Assembly (NCBI RefSeq): GCF_937616625.2
Contig: NC_065570.1
Coordinates: forward strand, 5,652,001-5,716,000
Direction: 5' to 3'
DNA length: 64,000 nt
Source of the DNA: Mercurialis annua
Taxonomy: Eukaryota > Streptophyta > Magnoliopsida > Malpighiales > Euphorbiaceae
Below are positions 37,261 through 49,993 of the stretch, piece after piece. The notes under the pieces were generated by a model that saw only the letters and a list, made by a program, of their open reading frames with translations, searched no databases and was not told where the DNA came from. The number at the start of each line of letters is the position of its first letter. The first letter of the stretch is position 1. A program made the translations under genes and the position numbers.

Positions 37261-38021
37261 ATGACAAAAGTACACCCGAATTTGGCTGCTTTAATCACCG
37301 CTCCCGCCGCTCTACCGGCGGTGGAGAAGGTTAAATCTACTCCGTTAGAAGCTCGTGACTCAGTTGTGTTAACCGTGTGGAAGAAGTCTTTGCTTTTCAA
37401 CTGTAATGGATTTACAGTTTTTGATGGCACCGGTAATCTTGTTTTTCGAGTTGATAATTACATGGCCGGCTCCGGTGCTAACGGAGAAATCATTCTCATG
37501 GACGCCGACGGCAAGCCTCTCCACACCATCCGCCGTAAGGTATGAATCATGAACATTTTCATTTTTTCTTCCGTACGTTGGAATTAGGTCAATTTGCATG
37601 GCTGAATCATTTGTTTAACTCTACGTGTTTATTATATATGCAGAGGCTGAGCCTTGCCGATAACTGGCTGGTGTACGACGGCGAGAAGGCGGCGAATCCG
37701 CGGTTCTCGGTGAGAAAACACGTGAATATTCTGAACACTAAGTGCTTAGCTTATGTGAGCGGTAATAACAGTAGCAGTTTCAAGAATAGTAATGTTATGT
37801 ACGAAATAGAAGGATCCTATTCGCACCGGAGCTGCGCGGTGTACGATGAAAAAAGGCGGAGAGTGGCGGAGATTAGGCAGAAGGAGGCCGTCGGTGGCGT
37901 AGCTTTTGGTGTCGACGTATTCCGGCTCGTTGTAGGGCCTAAAATGGACACGTCGGTAGCTATGTCCATCGTTATACTGCTTGACCAGATGTATGGTTCT
38001 TCTAGACGCTTCCATGCTTAA
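37261..38021 (+). CDS. LURP-one-related protein (LOR8-like, DUF567/Tubby-C fold)
   Basis: Two exons, 37261-37539 and 37644-38021, phase 0, GT-AG; 218 aa. The family signature is complete: VVLTVWKKSLLFNCNGFTVF at about 40-59, then LVFRVDNY, ILMDADGKPLHTIRRK at the exon junction, DNWLVYDGE, YEIEGSYSHRSC, and a C-terminal VAMSIVILLDQM. LURP-one proteins fold as a Tubby-type beta-barrel around a central helix; some members are needed for resistance to oomycetes, but the molecular role is not settled. The opening MTKVHPN resembles what I recall of At2g38640 (LURP-one-related 8). Neighbours are retroposon-rich DNA upstream and phosphoglycerate mutase 3.2 kb downstream. Confidence 0.92.
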
Positions 38022-38911
38022 GTTCACTTGATCTATTAGGTTAAGTTATTATAAGTACATAAATAGCTGCAGTTCTTGCTGCACGCCACCGTCACCGGAG
38101 TAACATCACCGCCGACGATGACGGAAAATCCCCACTTGTTTTGCTTTTTTTTTTTCGATGCCTATTTGTAGGAATCATTTTAAAGCTTGGTTTTTTCCTT
38201 TTATATAAAAAGCCAGGCTTTAACTGGGGATGTATATATAAGATTCAACCAACAAAAAAATTACTTGCTTTTTGTTTCTTCAATTTTACTTACGTTTTTA
38301 TTTGGAGAAATTAGGGGTCTGATTCCTGATGTAATTGTGGCGATTATATATATTGTGCGAAGTTAATCTGCTTCAGTTTTGTAGAAGATACTATCAATAA
38401 AGGTTTATGTATTATTGGGAAGTGATTATTTACTAAAGTGTTATGAAATGGTATATTATGAATATCTTATGATTAAATAATTAAAATATAGAGTGGCCTT
38501 TGGAATTTTGAAGGAAGGGAGTATATTAGTATTTATTAATTAAGAAATTCAAATTTTGGAAAATAACTAATATTTAAACTAAAATCTTTTCAAAGTCATT
38601 CAAATTTGATAGGTCATATTCATAAATCTATATCTTCTTTTCTTAAATAAAAAATACAAATTATGTAATCCAATTTTAATTCGTACAAAAAAATAAAAAT
38701 ATAAAAATTTATTGATTTTGTTGATTAATATATTTATAGCTAGACGGCGAGCGGCGAGGTGAGATCACCTCCTTACTCCCGCCGGTAAGAAGTCCAAGGC
38801 CACAATTCTAGAGCTTTTAACACCCCGCACCACCAAGGTCGTTTTGACCTATTTTTTGTAAATTACAAATACTAAAACGACTTCGATTTGGCAAAGGCAA
38901 AGAACAATTTA
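38022..38911. other. LURP-one 3' flank and intergenic DNA
   Basis: The first 380 bp or so are a probable 3' untranslated region. Near 38740-38830 there is a GC-rich patch (CGGCGAGCGGCGAGGTGAG) of unknown nature. At 38838-38884 is a small foldback (GGTCGTTTTGACC against AAAACGACTT). Confidence 0.45.
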
Positions 38912-39117
38912 TCTATATATTGTATATAAAAGTACGGATAGAGAGGAGAAAGATAGACACATTTACGTTAACGTCCTTTTTCATTGATAACATTTAATTA
39001 TTAATTAGACAACTGTTAAAATAATTATTAAAGTTATAATATTGATTAAAATAAGCTACTTATAATAGTAAATTATGTTTGAGTTAGAGTTAAATGGTTG
39101 TATAGACAGCACTAGCT
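38912..39117 (+). mobile_element. Helitron 5'-end-like fragment
   Basis: TCTATATATTGTATATAAAAGTACGGATAG at its left end, followed by ACATTTACGTTAACGTCC and CATTTAATTATTAATTA, parallels the 5' part of the Helitron at 46726. The right end near CACTAG (39112-39117) lacks the hairpin, so the element is probably internally deleted or the boundary is wrong. Confidence 0.45.
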
Positions 39118-41067
39118 AGAGTTATACATCTCTCGTTTCGATTTGATTTAAAATAAGTCAAAATTGGCCAACCAAATATTTATTAAAATTTTAAATCAAA
39201 CCAAATCAAATTATAAATTTAGAACATATCAAATCAAAAAATTTGATTCCATTTGATTCGGTTAGAAACCGTAGTTTTATTTTATATGGATGTTTTTATT
39301 TTAAATTATTTTAAATGTTATCAATCTATTGTCTACCAATTTTTCATATATGATTATTAACATATTGATTTATTCTAAGAAATTTATTAACTCAAATGTT
39401 AGCTATAATTAAAGAAAGATAAATGCCTAAAAAATTCACTAACTTTACACGTTTTTTCAATTTAATCATGATTTATAAAAAATATAAAAATTTATACACT
39501 AGTTTTCATTGTGTCAAATTAATACACTATTTTAAAATCCGGTATAATTTGTCGAAGTGGAAGAATTATATATATATATATATATATATAATTCTTTTTA
39601 TTCATCATAGGTAAAAAGAGAAATTAAATTAATAAAAAAATTTAGGAGTGCTAGTTATTGGATTTACTAGGAAATGTTGGGTACTATTTGGATCGAACAA
39701 TGATAATCAAGTGATATAGGATGGACTGAAACTCTCGCCTATTGTTGGGCTTCTATAGCTCTTCTCATGGTTATACTGGGCTCAGGCCCGGATGTTTGTA
39801 TTTTAGTCCATGCCCAAACAGAACAGCTCCCGTCACCGTCAATGACGGTTGGGTGGGATGTGCCATGCCCCTTTTTATCTGATTTTCTCAAATAATAATG
39901 ATTTATACAATTATTTTTCAAAAACAAAATGTATTTTCAAAGATAATACCAAATATTCCCCTATCCCAACCCAATTTTTTAATTGTTTTTATATAATTTA
40001 AGTTATAGATGAAGAAGTTTTTTTGTTGTTAATATGATTTCAAGCTTTGGACAATACCGCTCCATGCCTAATGCATTTGGTGATGTCTTTAGTTTTGAGT
40101 CAGCAATCACAACTTGTTGAATAGTTGGAGCATGCGCGCATGCATTATTGGGTAAGTGATGAAATACTAACAATCTTTGTTTAAAGATTTATATGTATAT
40201 GAGTTTCAACTTCATTTTATGATGGATTAATAACATGTTAATCTTTTAGTCAATACGACTTAATTTGTTACAAAATTAAATCTTCAATAAAATGTGAGCG
40301 AAATAAATATAGTTTATATGTAAAAATAGGGACGGAATCTAAAATTGGTAATGGACGACAACCTATATGACTGTTAATTTGCCATTTATTAATTATATGT
40401 AAATATTTTTTAATTTTCTCTAGTTGTCTCTCTAGCTTGCAATCATTGGCGATCTTTGATTATTCATTACTTCTTTTATTATTGTTTTTATTTAAATATA
40501 TTATTCGAACTTCATTTTTCAGTAGATTATTATTTTTTAATTTGTCCCTTATAGAAGATAAAATGTGTAATTTAATACAAAAACTTGAATCAAACACCTA
40601 CAATAAAAACTCTAATTGTATTTACAATTTTTTTTAAATCTATTAAAAACTGCGGTAGCTACTTAAAGCTTATTTTTACGAATAAAACTACAAAAGTGTA
40701 CTTTCATAAAAGAACACACAAATCTGGACGGAGTAAAATTGGACTACTATTGACTGCAAAGGCCCATAAAATTAAAACGGCATCGCATTCTCGAATATTC
40801 CTTTAATTTTTAATTTTTTAAACTAACAAATCACGTGACCGCGACCAAAGATTTCTAGAAATGTCACGTGTCAAAGCAGGACGTGTGGTAGTTACATATC
40901 GAAAGTCCCAAGACTCCCAACTCAAACAGCCAAGTGTACCGCCCTTAACCCTAATATAACTAACCAGTTACACTGGTATTCCAATCCAACGGCCACAAAC
41001 CACACACTGGTATTTCTAATCTCCTACTTCAAAGTCTACGGTCCAAATCACGCACCCTACCCTGCTC
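39118..41067. other. Intergenic DNA and phosphoglycerate mutase promoter
   Basis: 39120-39300 is rich in TCAAACCAAATCAAAT-type phrases found in decayed MITEs. A TA run lies at about 39567-39590. No gene is supported. The last 250 bp or so are promoter: two perfect CACGTG boxes at 40832-40837 and 40865-40870 (about 390-425 bp before the start codon) are candidate bZIP/bHLH sites. Confidence 0.45.
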
Positions 41068-41075
41068 TATATATA
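41068..41075 (+). promoter_or_regulatory. TATA box of the phosphoglycerate mutase gene
   Basis: TATATATA in CTCTATATATACACTA, about 100 bp upstream of a probable 5'-untranslated intron (41171-41254, AAG|GTGAG to TTTAG) and 189 bp upstream of the start codon. Confidence 0.6.
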
Positions 41076-41256
41076 CACTAATAATCGCAAATTCAATTTT
41101 TTCTTAATTCGCAGCTGCTTTATTATTAAATATTTTAAAAGAATCTGATTTTGATTTGCTCAATTATAAGGTGAGAATAGAATGCAATTGATTTTAATTT
41201 TGCTTGTGATTGTTGATTTTCAATGAACTGAAGTTTTTTTGACCATTGGTTTAGAG

Positions 41257-44200
41257 ATGGGAAGTTCAGGAGATTCATGGAAACTGGCGGACCATCCAAA
41301 GCTGCCAAAAGGGAAGACTATAGCCATGGTTGTTTTGGATGGCTGGGGTGAGGCTAAACCCGATCAGTATAACTGTATTCATGTCGCTGAGACTCCCACC
41401 ATGGACTCCTTTAAAAAGGTAAAATATGATCAGTTTTTAGGGTTTAGATCTAACATTATACTGATACTAAACTGTTTGAAACGTTTGTTTGTTTATTGTT
41501 TGGTGTTATAGACGGCACCGGAGAAATGGAGATTGATTAGGGCTCATGGAACAGCAGTTGGACTTCCAACTGAAGATGATATGGGTAACAGTGAAGTTGG
41601 TCACAACGCCCTTGGCGCTGGTCGTATTTTCGCTCAAGGGTTTGTTTCTTTCCCTATTATTTTTAGCTTATAGGGATTTGTAGTTGGTTTTAATGTTGAG
41701 TCATTGAGTTGATTGGTTTGTGTTTGTAATCCTTACCTCTGTACCATTTTGTTGAGCATCTTTAATTTGATTGGATATAATGCGGTTTAAGTATATATGG
41801 CTACTCTGCCTGAAGTGGGATTGTTAAAGAATGGTAGAGAATGTGGCAGGAATTGTTGATATATATGTGTTAATAGATGGTGGATGTATATCTTAAAGAA
41901 ATGCGTCTGATTTGAAAACGTATCTGAATTCGATTTTCGTTCCTGCTTTAAGAAAGCTTCTATGCCAGGAAATTATGTTATCTCTCTTTTTAACTTCCGT
42001 AGTTTCTTAAAATTCCTCAGCTGCACCAGTTTTTCTGTTTTCCTCTTTAAATAAATTCTTTATAATTAAAGATTTCCATCTGTAAGGAGATAGGAGGATT
42101 AAGCTCTATAGAAGGTTACTCGTAAGATTTCAGAATGTTTAAATTGCATTCCCGAGCCTATAAATGTGTTTAGTAACTGGTTATGCATTTTTATCAACTG
42201 AACCTCAAGTTTGATATGATTTGGCTGTTTTGAATTCAGTGCAAAGCTTGTTGACGCTGCTCTCGCGACTGGAAAAATATATGAAGGGGAGGGGTTTAAG
42301 TACATTAAGGAAAGTTTTGACAAAGGTACTTTGCACCTCATTGGATTGATGAGTGATGGTGGAGTTCACTCCAGGTTGGATCAATTGCAAGTGAGTTCTC
42401 TAGTTGAGGGATTCTTGCTATCTTATTATTACTCTCGCCAGAGCTTTTGTGTTCCTAATGATTATATTTATATCCCATTCCTTCTCTAATTCTTTCCTTA
42501 ATCAGTTGTTGCTAAAAGGCGCTGCTGAGCATGGTGCTAAAAGAATTCGGGTCCATGTTCTTACTGATGGACGTGATGTTATAGATGGCACTAGTGTTGG
42601 CTTTGCTGAAACTCTAGAGAAAGAGTTGGAAGATTTATGTAAGAAAGGTGTTGATGCTCAGGTTGCATCAGGTGGAGGCCGCATGTATGTTACAATGGAC
42701 CGTTATGAGGTATTTTGTCAAGTTCTGAATGGATTTACATAAACACCTTATTTGCTTTTAAGTTTAAATTTTTGCCTCTGAACCTTGTAACTGCATTCCT
42801 GAATGTAAATAAAATGGGAAAAGGACCCCTGGGATCTTGTTGAACATGATCGGTGAATAGATTGTATTTGTTTGGGGATGGTGAACTGCTAAAGTAACCA
42901 TTAAATATTAATTCTGACTGTATAGAATGTGACTATAATTTGCGGCTCTTAGAAAATCTTATTATGAGGACAGAGGACATGGTGATGATACCTTAACATT
43001 TTATGAGCGGATTAGGAAAAATTGTTAATCGTACCTAATCTTCAGATATTTGTGCTATGTCAAATTGTATCTTTTTCTATCATCGTGGATTTAGCAGCAT
43101 CATGTATGGTAAAAGTTATCAAATGTGCACCTTTACTAATTTCGTATTTGTATCAGCTTTCAAGATAGAGATGTAACCTTAAATTCAAGGAATGTTATGG
43201 TCAATAGGTTTTACCATTGTACCACATCAAATTTTGTTATTTTAACACTTCTAGGCTTGCAATCCGTTGCGTGCCTGTTAGTTATTGTTTCTAGTTTTGA
43301 ACTTCTGTTTTTATAAGATACATGAATAATAGCATCTAAAGAATACACTTTTTGTTGCTACACTAAATGGAGCTATAGGATTAATGCGTAAAATATGTAT
43401 GTCAAATATGTATGCCAGGCATTAGCCAATGTTTTTTATATTCAATTTTTATAAAAAGTTATTCACTTGTTTCTAGTTCATAATTTTACTTTCTTTGTTC
43501 TTTCCCACCCTCAAACATTCCAATAAATAAATATTGAGTTTTATGACATTGAGGTTAGTCTCATCTTAAACTTGGTGATTGAAAAATATTATTAAATTTC
43601 CTTATTTAGAGTATTTTAATTTTCATCCTATTACGCGTAAATGTTCAAATTAATGTTTGTTACGAGTATGATTGGTTTCCTAACGATATTTTCTACATTT
43701 AGCAAATTTTTCGGATCCCAGTTTGCTAACATTATACTTGCTCTAATTGAGGAAAGAAAGTTTATTAATCTTAGGCAACATCTCTCTATGTATATGTAAT
43801 TTGATTTCATGGTATATTGCAGAATGACTGGGATGTAGTAAAAAGAGGATGGGATGCTCAGGTTCTTGGTGAAGCCCCACACAAGTTTAAGAGTGCCGTT
43901 GAAGCCATCAAGAAATTGAGGGAAGCACCCAAATCTAATGATCAGTACTTACCTCCGTTCGTCATTGTTGATGATAATGGGAAGCCTGTTGGTCCAATTG
44001 TGGATGGTGATGCTGTTGTCACAGTTAACTTCCGTGCAGATCGCATGGTTATGCTTGCTAAGGCGCTCGAGTATGAGGATTTTGACAAATTTGATAGAGT
44101 TCGATTCCCTAAAATCCGTTATGCTGGCATGCTTCAATATGACGGTGAACTGAAGCTTCCAAACTATTACCTTGTATCTCCTCCTGAGATAGAAAGAACA

Positions 44201-45779
44201 TCTGGTGAATATTTAGTGCACAATGGTGTTGCTACCTTCGCTTGCAGGTGAGCCAATACAGCAGTATTCTAGTTTCTTGCCTGAATGCTAAGCCAACTTG
44301 TTATCATTCTAAGATATGTGTCAATCTTTTAACAGCGAGACTGTCAAATTTGGTCATGTCACTTTCTTTTGGAATGGAAATCGCTCTGGTTGTTTCAACC
44401 CAGAAATGGAGGAATATGTAGAGATTCCCAGTGATGTTGGAATTACATTCAATGTCCAACCAAAGATGAAGGCAATTGAGATTGCAGAGAAGGCAAGGGA
44501 TGCTATCCTCAGCGGCAAGTTCCAGCAAGTAAGTAACATATATAACCTGTGCTGGATATGATGTAATAACTTTGTGATAACCTTTGGTTTTATATGTTTG
44601 TTTAGGTTCGTGTTAATATACCAAATAGTGACATGGTTGGACATACTGGAGATATTGAAGCAACAGTTGTGGCATGCAAGGCTGCCGATGAAGCCGTCAA
44701 GGTAAATGGATCTTTATTCAGTAACTATACGTTGCTATTGCAATGTCAAATTTTTAAATAAAATTTTATTTATTTTCGCCCTGTCTGTGTCTGTGTCTGT
44801 GTCCAAGTGTCCTGTTTCTTCCTTACCCTTGTCCTTGCTTCACCTTCATTGAGGGTGTGTTCCCAAGGGGAAGCTGCTCTTTCTTAGGTGGAAGAATCAG
44901 CTTGTAATGCTTACGGCAATTTTTTTAACAGTAGGCAGTTGTTAGATTGTTAGTTAGTACGCAGTAGAGGGTGTGGTTTGTACCCTACACCTCTTGAACT
45001 GCACACATATTTTTGTGGAGCTTTCTGTGACTAGCTACTGAGTACTGCTGAAGCAGTATGCTGATTGGATTTTACTGTTACAGCATTTACTTAATATTGT
45101 CTTTTGCTAAAGGAATGTGCTACGAATATTAACATATGATGTTGTTCAACTAACTCTGCTCTCTTTTGACTGTAAATATACTCATTGCAGATGATCATTG
45201 ATGCTATAGAGCAAGTTGGTGGAATATTTGTTGTTACTGCAGATCATGGCAATGCTGAAGACATGGTGAAGAGGGACAAATCTGGGAAACCTGCTGCCGA
45301 CAAGAGTGGCAACATTCAGATTCTCACATCTCACACTCTTCAGCCAGTAAGTTTATCTAATTCATTGCCAGTGAATTTCAGCAATTAATGAACTAAATAT
45401 AGTTGCCCTGGTCTGATATATACTCAGTAATAATTGACGAGGAGATTTTAATTGCATTACATGCAGCGATAGGAAAAAACTTGATTATTGTTGAAATCTC
45501 TTAACAATTTAAGTAGGTTCAGATTGTGCCATTCAGTAGGACAAAGTGTTTATAAGTGCATCTTTTGGTAATTTCAATTGTCCATCTTGCACCTAATTAA
45601 AATTTGTTATGCAGGTGCCTATTGCAATTGGAGGTCCCGGATTAGCCCCAGGTGTCAGGTTCCGCAATGATGTCCCTGATGGCGGACTTGCTAACGTGGC
45701 TGCAACTGTGATGAATCTCCACGGATTGGAGGCTCCTAGTGACTATGAAAAGACTCTCATTGAAGTTGTCGATAACTAG
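41257..45779 (+). CDS. PGM1: Cofactor-independent phosphoglycerate mutase (iPGAM)
   Basis: Nine coding exons: 41257-41418, 41512-41639, 42240-42390, 42506-42709, 43823-44247, 44336-44528, 44606-44701, 45191-45346 and 45615-45779. All junctions are GT-AG with consistent phase, giving 559 aa, the usual plant length. It interconverts 3- and 2-phosphoglycerate in cytosolic glycolysis through a phosphoserine intermediate with two divalent metals. Visible landmarks: metal-binding Asp28 in VVLDGWG, nucleophile Ser81 in [23 protein letters not shown], and the C-terminal metal site [11 protein letters not shown]. The start [10 protein letters not shown] matches cytosolic family members and no transit peptide is present. 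Intron 4 is the largest (1.1 kb). Intron 7 holds a (TGTGTC)n run near 44786-44806. Confidence 0.96.
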
Positions 45780-46285
45780 TCTCTTCATGACTGAGCCTGC
45801 TCTCATTGAAGAGTTAAACGGTCCCCTAATTCATGGGGAGTAACTTGAAACCTCACTTCTGCATAATTTTTTTTTTATGAACTGTAGAATGCAGAGGCCT
45901 GTCATAGCGAAGCGAGTTATATTTTTAAATAAGTTATTTTTTTAGCAATGTTATTGGGTGTGCGAGAAAAGGAATATAATTTTCTTCACTTTGTACTGCT
46001 AAAGGTCTTGGCAACGTAGTGTATTTGAACACAGCCTCATTCTGGGTACCATATGTTAGATTTATTAAACATGTTTCTTAGAGTTTATTCTAGTTCGTTT
46101 TTTTATATGTTAACTAGTACATTAACCTTGTATTGCTTCGGGTTTTTATTTTAGAACGGCAAATAACATTCCGAATAGAAAACGCAAAAACAAATCCAAA
46201 TAGAAAATGCAAAAACAAATTGAAACAATCAAAACAGAATTATAAGTTTATAACCATATCGGTATAACATGTGTAGTATTAAATT
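45780..46285. other. Phosphoglycerate mutase 3' flank
   Basis: Probably the 3' untranslated region to about 46100, then AT-rich spacer. No other feature. Confidence 0.5.
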
Positions 46286-46621
46286 GGTTAAACCCATCTA
46301 AAGGCTCCTGTACTTTACATTTTTTTTTCTGTAGGTCTTTGAAATTCATTTTTGTATTATTTGATCATTCTATTTATCTATTTTTATTTTTGAGGTCATT
46401 TTTGAGTTTTTTCCAGTCATTTTTTGTGACTGGAGGAAAAAAAGATTGTAAGTATAAGGACTGGAGGAAAAAACAACCGTAAGTAGAAAGACTGGAAAAA
46501 ACTCAAACAGGACCTGGAAATTGAAAATATGTAAGTAGAAGGATCAAATAATACAAAAATAAAATATAAGAACCTACGGAAAAAAAATGTAAAGTACAGG
46601 GGCCTCTAGATGGGTTAAGCC
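46286..46621. mobile_element. Mutator-like foldback MITE with perfect 9-bp target duplication
   Basis: Ends GGTTAAACCCATCTAAAGGC and the complement GGCTTAACCCATCTAGAGGC continue as inverted arms of about 90 bp (CCTGTACTTTACAT). The identical 9-mer TATTAAATT flanks it at 46277-46285 and 46622-46630. 336 bp, no coding sequence. Confidence 0.85.
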
Positions 46622-46725
46622 TATTAAATTTGGAACCACTTGCAATGCCCTGCTATAAATAGCCAAACATAAAAATGCATTTATTATGATACAGAAACAT
46701 AACGTAATCATCTAGTCGAGTTTTA

Positions 46726-47501
46726 TCTATACTATATATAAAAGCACGGATGGAGGGGGGACTTTTACGTTATTATCCTTTTTACTTATAAAATTTAATT
46801 ATTAATTAAAAACTATTAAGATAATCATTAAAATTAAAATACTACTTAAAATAAACTACTATTTAAGATAAGTTAGAGTATTAACTAAAATAAACTACTC
46901 CCTCCGTTCCAATAGAGTTGTCCACTTTGAGAAATATTTTTGTCCCAAAACTCTTGTCCACTTTCAAAAAGTAATTACCTTTTACACTCAATTTTCCTTT
47001 ATTAACCCTCTTCAAAATTTACTAGTGAGTAACTTGCTAATGGACCCTATATTAAATAGGGGTATGACAAGAAAAGTAAGGAAAATTTTATAAAACCCAT
47101 AAGTAATAATTACTTTTTTTAAACTATGTGATAAAGGCAAGGTGGACAATTCTATTGGGACGGAGGGAGTATTATGTCGAAATAATTGTATAGAGTACTA
47201 ATTAAAATATACTATGACTATTTAATGATTACTAATTTAATTATTTTTTAATCGTATAAAATTCTAAATATTGTAAACCATTTCAATAAACTACTATTTT
47301 AATTTTTACTTTATATTTTCTATTAAAAATTTCTATAATTATAAAATTTGAATACCAATTAATTTTTTTTAAACAATTAAAACAGTCATTAAAGTATTTA
47401 ATAAGATAAACTATTCCAAATTAACTATTATTTCAAATTTTATTTGATAATCTGACGAGTCACACTGCGAGCCACGTGTGAAACACGTAAAACAACACTA
47501 G
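46726..47501 (+). mobile_element. Complete non-autonomous Helitron carrying a nested Stowaway
   Basis: The 5' terminus TCTATACTATATATAAAAG lies at 46726 after an A. The 3' terminus has a 6-bp hairpin ACGTGT (47474-47479), loop GAA, ACACGT (47483-47488), nine bases, then CTAG (47498-47501) followed by T. The 5' TC, the 3' hairpin before CTAG and insertion between A and T are the Helitron hallmarks. No Rep/helicase is encoded. It contains the Stowaway MITE 46898-47169 (270 of its 776 bp). It lies about 600 bp upstream of CDKB1, in its distal promoter. Confidence 0.8.
46898..47169. mobile_element. Stowaway MITE, copy 2, inside the Helitron
   Basis: CTCCCTCCGTTCCAATAGAG at the left and CTATTGGGACGGAGGGAG at the right, flanked by TA at 46896-46897 and 47170-47171. 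It is the same family as 2991-3273 in inverted orientation, sharing TTTGTCCCAAAACTCTTGTC. Both copies are nested in Helitron-like DNA. Confidence 0.9.
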
Positions 47502-48090
47502 TTTTTTTTTAAAAGTTGCGAAACAATCTATCGACAACTTCGAAGTAATGCCGATGCATGAATTGTATACCTGTATGAATTTCAAATTCATTTGATCTTT
47601 TTATACAGTACAATGTAAAATACTAAAAATGAATAGTACTACATTCTAAGAGTATAAAATAATGTTTTGATATGTTTTTATACGAGACATTATAAGAGTA
47701 TAAAATATAAATATTCAAATTAAATTTATTTAAATTAATTATAGTTAACGTAAGGATCTATTAAGTGAAGTTTTGAAATAAAAAGTATCAAACTGTTAAT
47801 TATGGTATACCTCAAGGACTTCAGCATAATTTGCTCAAAAAAATAAAAAGTCCAACAGGAAAAAAGCACGTGGCAAGTATCCGTTCGGCTGGCACAGAAA
47901 AGCAAAGAGACGCTCCGATGCGTTGGATCTATATAAACAGAACAGAAAAATTTGAATTTCAAATCATTCTCCCCCTCATTTCAAAATCCCAAATCAAAAA
48001 CCAACCGTTAAAAATTAAAAATCACTCCTCTTCTTCTTCTTCTTCTTCTTCTTCCTTCTAGGGTTTCATTCTCACAGACAAAAAAAAACA
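47502..48090 (+). promoter_or_regulatory. CDKB1 promoter and 5' untranslated region
   Basis: A TATA box TATATAAA is at 47930-47937, 154 bp before the start codon. A CAACCGTTAAA sequence (about 48002-48012) contains the AACGG core (minus strand) of mitosis-specific MYB3R sites; its position downstream of the TATA box makes a role uncertain. The 5' leader contains a (CTT)n run (48030-48055). Confidence 0.5.
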
Positions 48091-49993
48091 ATGGAGAAAT
48101 ACGAGAAGCTCGAGAAAGTCGGCGAGGGCACATACGGAAAAGTATACAAAGCCAAAGACAAAACCACCGGCCAATTAGTCGCCCTCAAAAAAACCCGCCT
48201 CGAAATGGACGAAGAAGGCATCCCTCCCACCGCTCTCCGTGAAGTCTCTCTCCTCCTAATGCTCTCCCAGTCCCTCTACGTCGTCCGCCTCCTCTCCGTC
48301 GAGTACGTCGACGCCGCTGCCAACACCGTCAAGGACGACAGCAGCGAAGCTAGTAACAAAGAAAATCGAAACAGCAACAACAACGGGATTTCCAAGAGTA
48401 ATCTGTACTTAGTGTTTGAATATCTGGACACGGATTTGAAAAAATTTATTGATACCTATCGTAAAGGACCAAATCCTAGACCGTTGGCGCCCGGTTTGAT
48501 TCAGAGTTATATGTTTCAGCTGTGTAAAGGAGTGGCGCATTGTCATTGTCATGGGGTTTTGCACCGTGATTTGAAACCGCAGAATTTGCTGTTGGATCAG
48601 GAGAAAGGGATTTTGAAAATTGCGGATTTAGGGTTAGGTCGGGCGTTTACTGTTCCTCTGAAGAGTTATACTCATGAGATTGTCACTCTTTGGTATCGAG
48701 CTCCTGAGGTTTTGCTTGGCTCTACTCATTATTCTACTGCTGTTGATATGTGGTCCGTCGGCTGCATTTTCGGTAAATTTGACTAGATTCTTGTTAATGA
48801 TTTATTTTAAGCAATGCCTTAATGATTATATTGGGTCAATTTAGTTTTATGTGAATTTTTTTTATAACAGTTTGTTGGTGAGCGCTTATACCATTTTGTG
48901 TGAATTATACTTTGTTGGTATGTCTTACATTGTGGATATTTTGTGACATTTATGTGCAGCTGAAATGGTGAGAAGACAGGCTCTGTTTCCTGGTGATTCC
49001 GAATTTCAGCAATTGCTTCATATCTTTAGGTATAAGTTACTATCAATTTTAGCCATTTTTAATTAAATCAATTGTTGGCATTCTTCCTAATTTTAAATTT
49101 GAGTAACGATTTTGTCAAGTATAGATGGTTAATTATATCTTGGTCTTGATTTAAGTTTCTCGTATGCTGAATCCTGTCATTTAGTATCTATGAGGTTTAT
49201 CAATCAATCAAGCAGAGTTGTAATTTTGAATCCATTATTGCTGCTTTCCATTGTGAAGGATGCTGGGGACACCTACTGAAAAGCAGTGGGGTGGAGTTTC
49301 TTCGTTGCGTGATTGGCATGTATATCCACAATGGGAGCCGCAAAGCCTTGCACGAGCTGTTCCCTCTTTGGGGCCTGATGGTGTTGACCTTTTATCAGTA
49401 AGTATAAGTTCTTTTAACTACAGTTTATAATTATTACAAACTTCTAGGACTCAATGGCCTAAATTTTGATTCTAATAATCTACAAAGTTGCCGCATTTCC
49501 TTTTATGTTTGATCGAACACTGATGTGAAATGCGATTTTGAGTAAAATTGAACATTACTATATTGTGGTCTGGTCGACTATGAGTCTAAGACAGACTAAA
49601 GTTTAGGAGAATTATGAGTTCAGGAGTTCTATTGGCCAAACTTGTTTAAAGTAGGACATGACAATGTTTGCTTGACCTTTCATAATTGTATTGGGTCAAT
49701 TTTGCCTGGTAGTAATATTTAATACTGGCTTTAGTTGAAAGTGCTAGCATACTGAGCCATTGACTGCTGAATGCAACCTAACATTAACATTAATTAAAGC
49801 AACCTAATATTTTACTGACATGTTTGGTTCACTATAATTGCCCTTAAAGTGTTTTCAATTTGGAGGAAGCTAATAATAATTTTACTGATGGAAAATGCAG
49901 AAAATGCTAAAATACGATCCAGCTGAAAGAATATCAGCCAAAGCAGCTATGGATCATCCTTATTTTGACAGCCTTGACAAATCTCAATTCTGA
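48091..49993 (+). CDS. CDKB1: B1-type cyclin-dependent kinase
   Basis: Four exons, 48091-48772, 48960-49029, 49259-49397 and 49901-49993, GT-AG, consistent phases; 327 aa (Arabidopsis CDKB1;1 is about 309). The cyclin-binding helix reads PPTALRE (45-51), which identifies the plant-specific B1 class as opposed to PPTTLRE of B2. Other landmarks: GEGTYGKVY with inhibitory Thr14/Tyr15, Lys33, HRD (158-160), DLG (179-181), T-loop Thr194 in [12 protein letters not shown], and the C-terminus [16 protein letters not shown]1 acts with A- and B-type cyclins at G2/M and in restraining endoreduplication and stomatal divisions. The extra length is a polar insert rich in Ser and Asn at about residues 74-101. 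Confidence 0.96.

Noticed and set aside
37746..38027. 93-aa minus-strand ORF over LURP-one exon 2
   Set aside because: Antisense shadow of a well-supported exon; no family resemblance.
44304..44644. Antisense ORFs within phosphoglycerate mutase exon 6
   Set aside because: Mirror frames of a confirmed exon.
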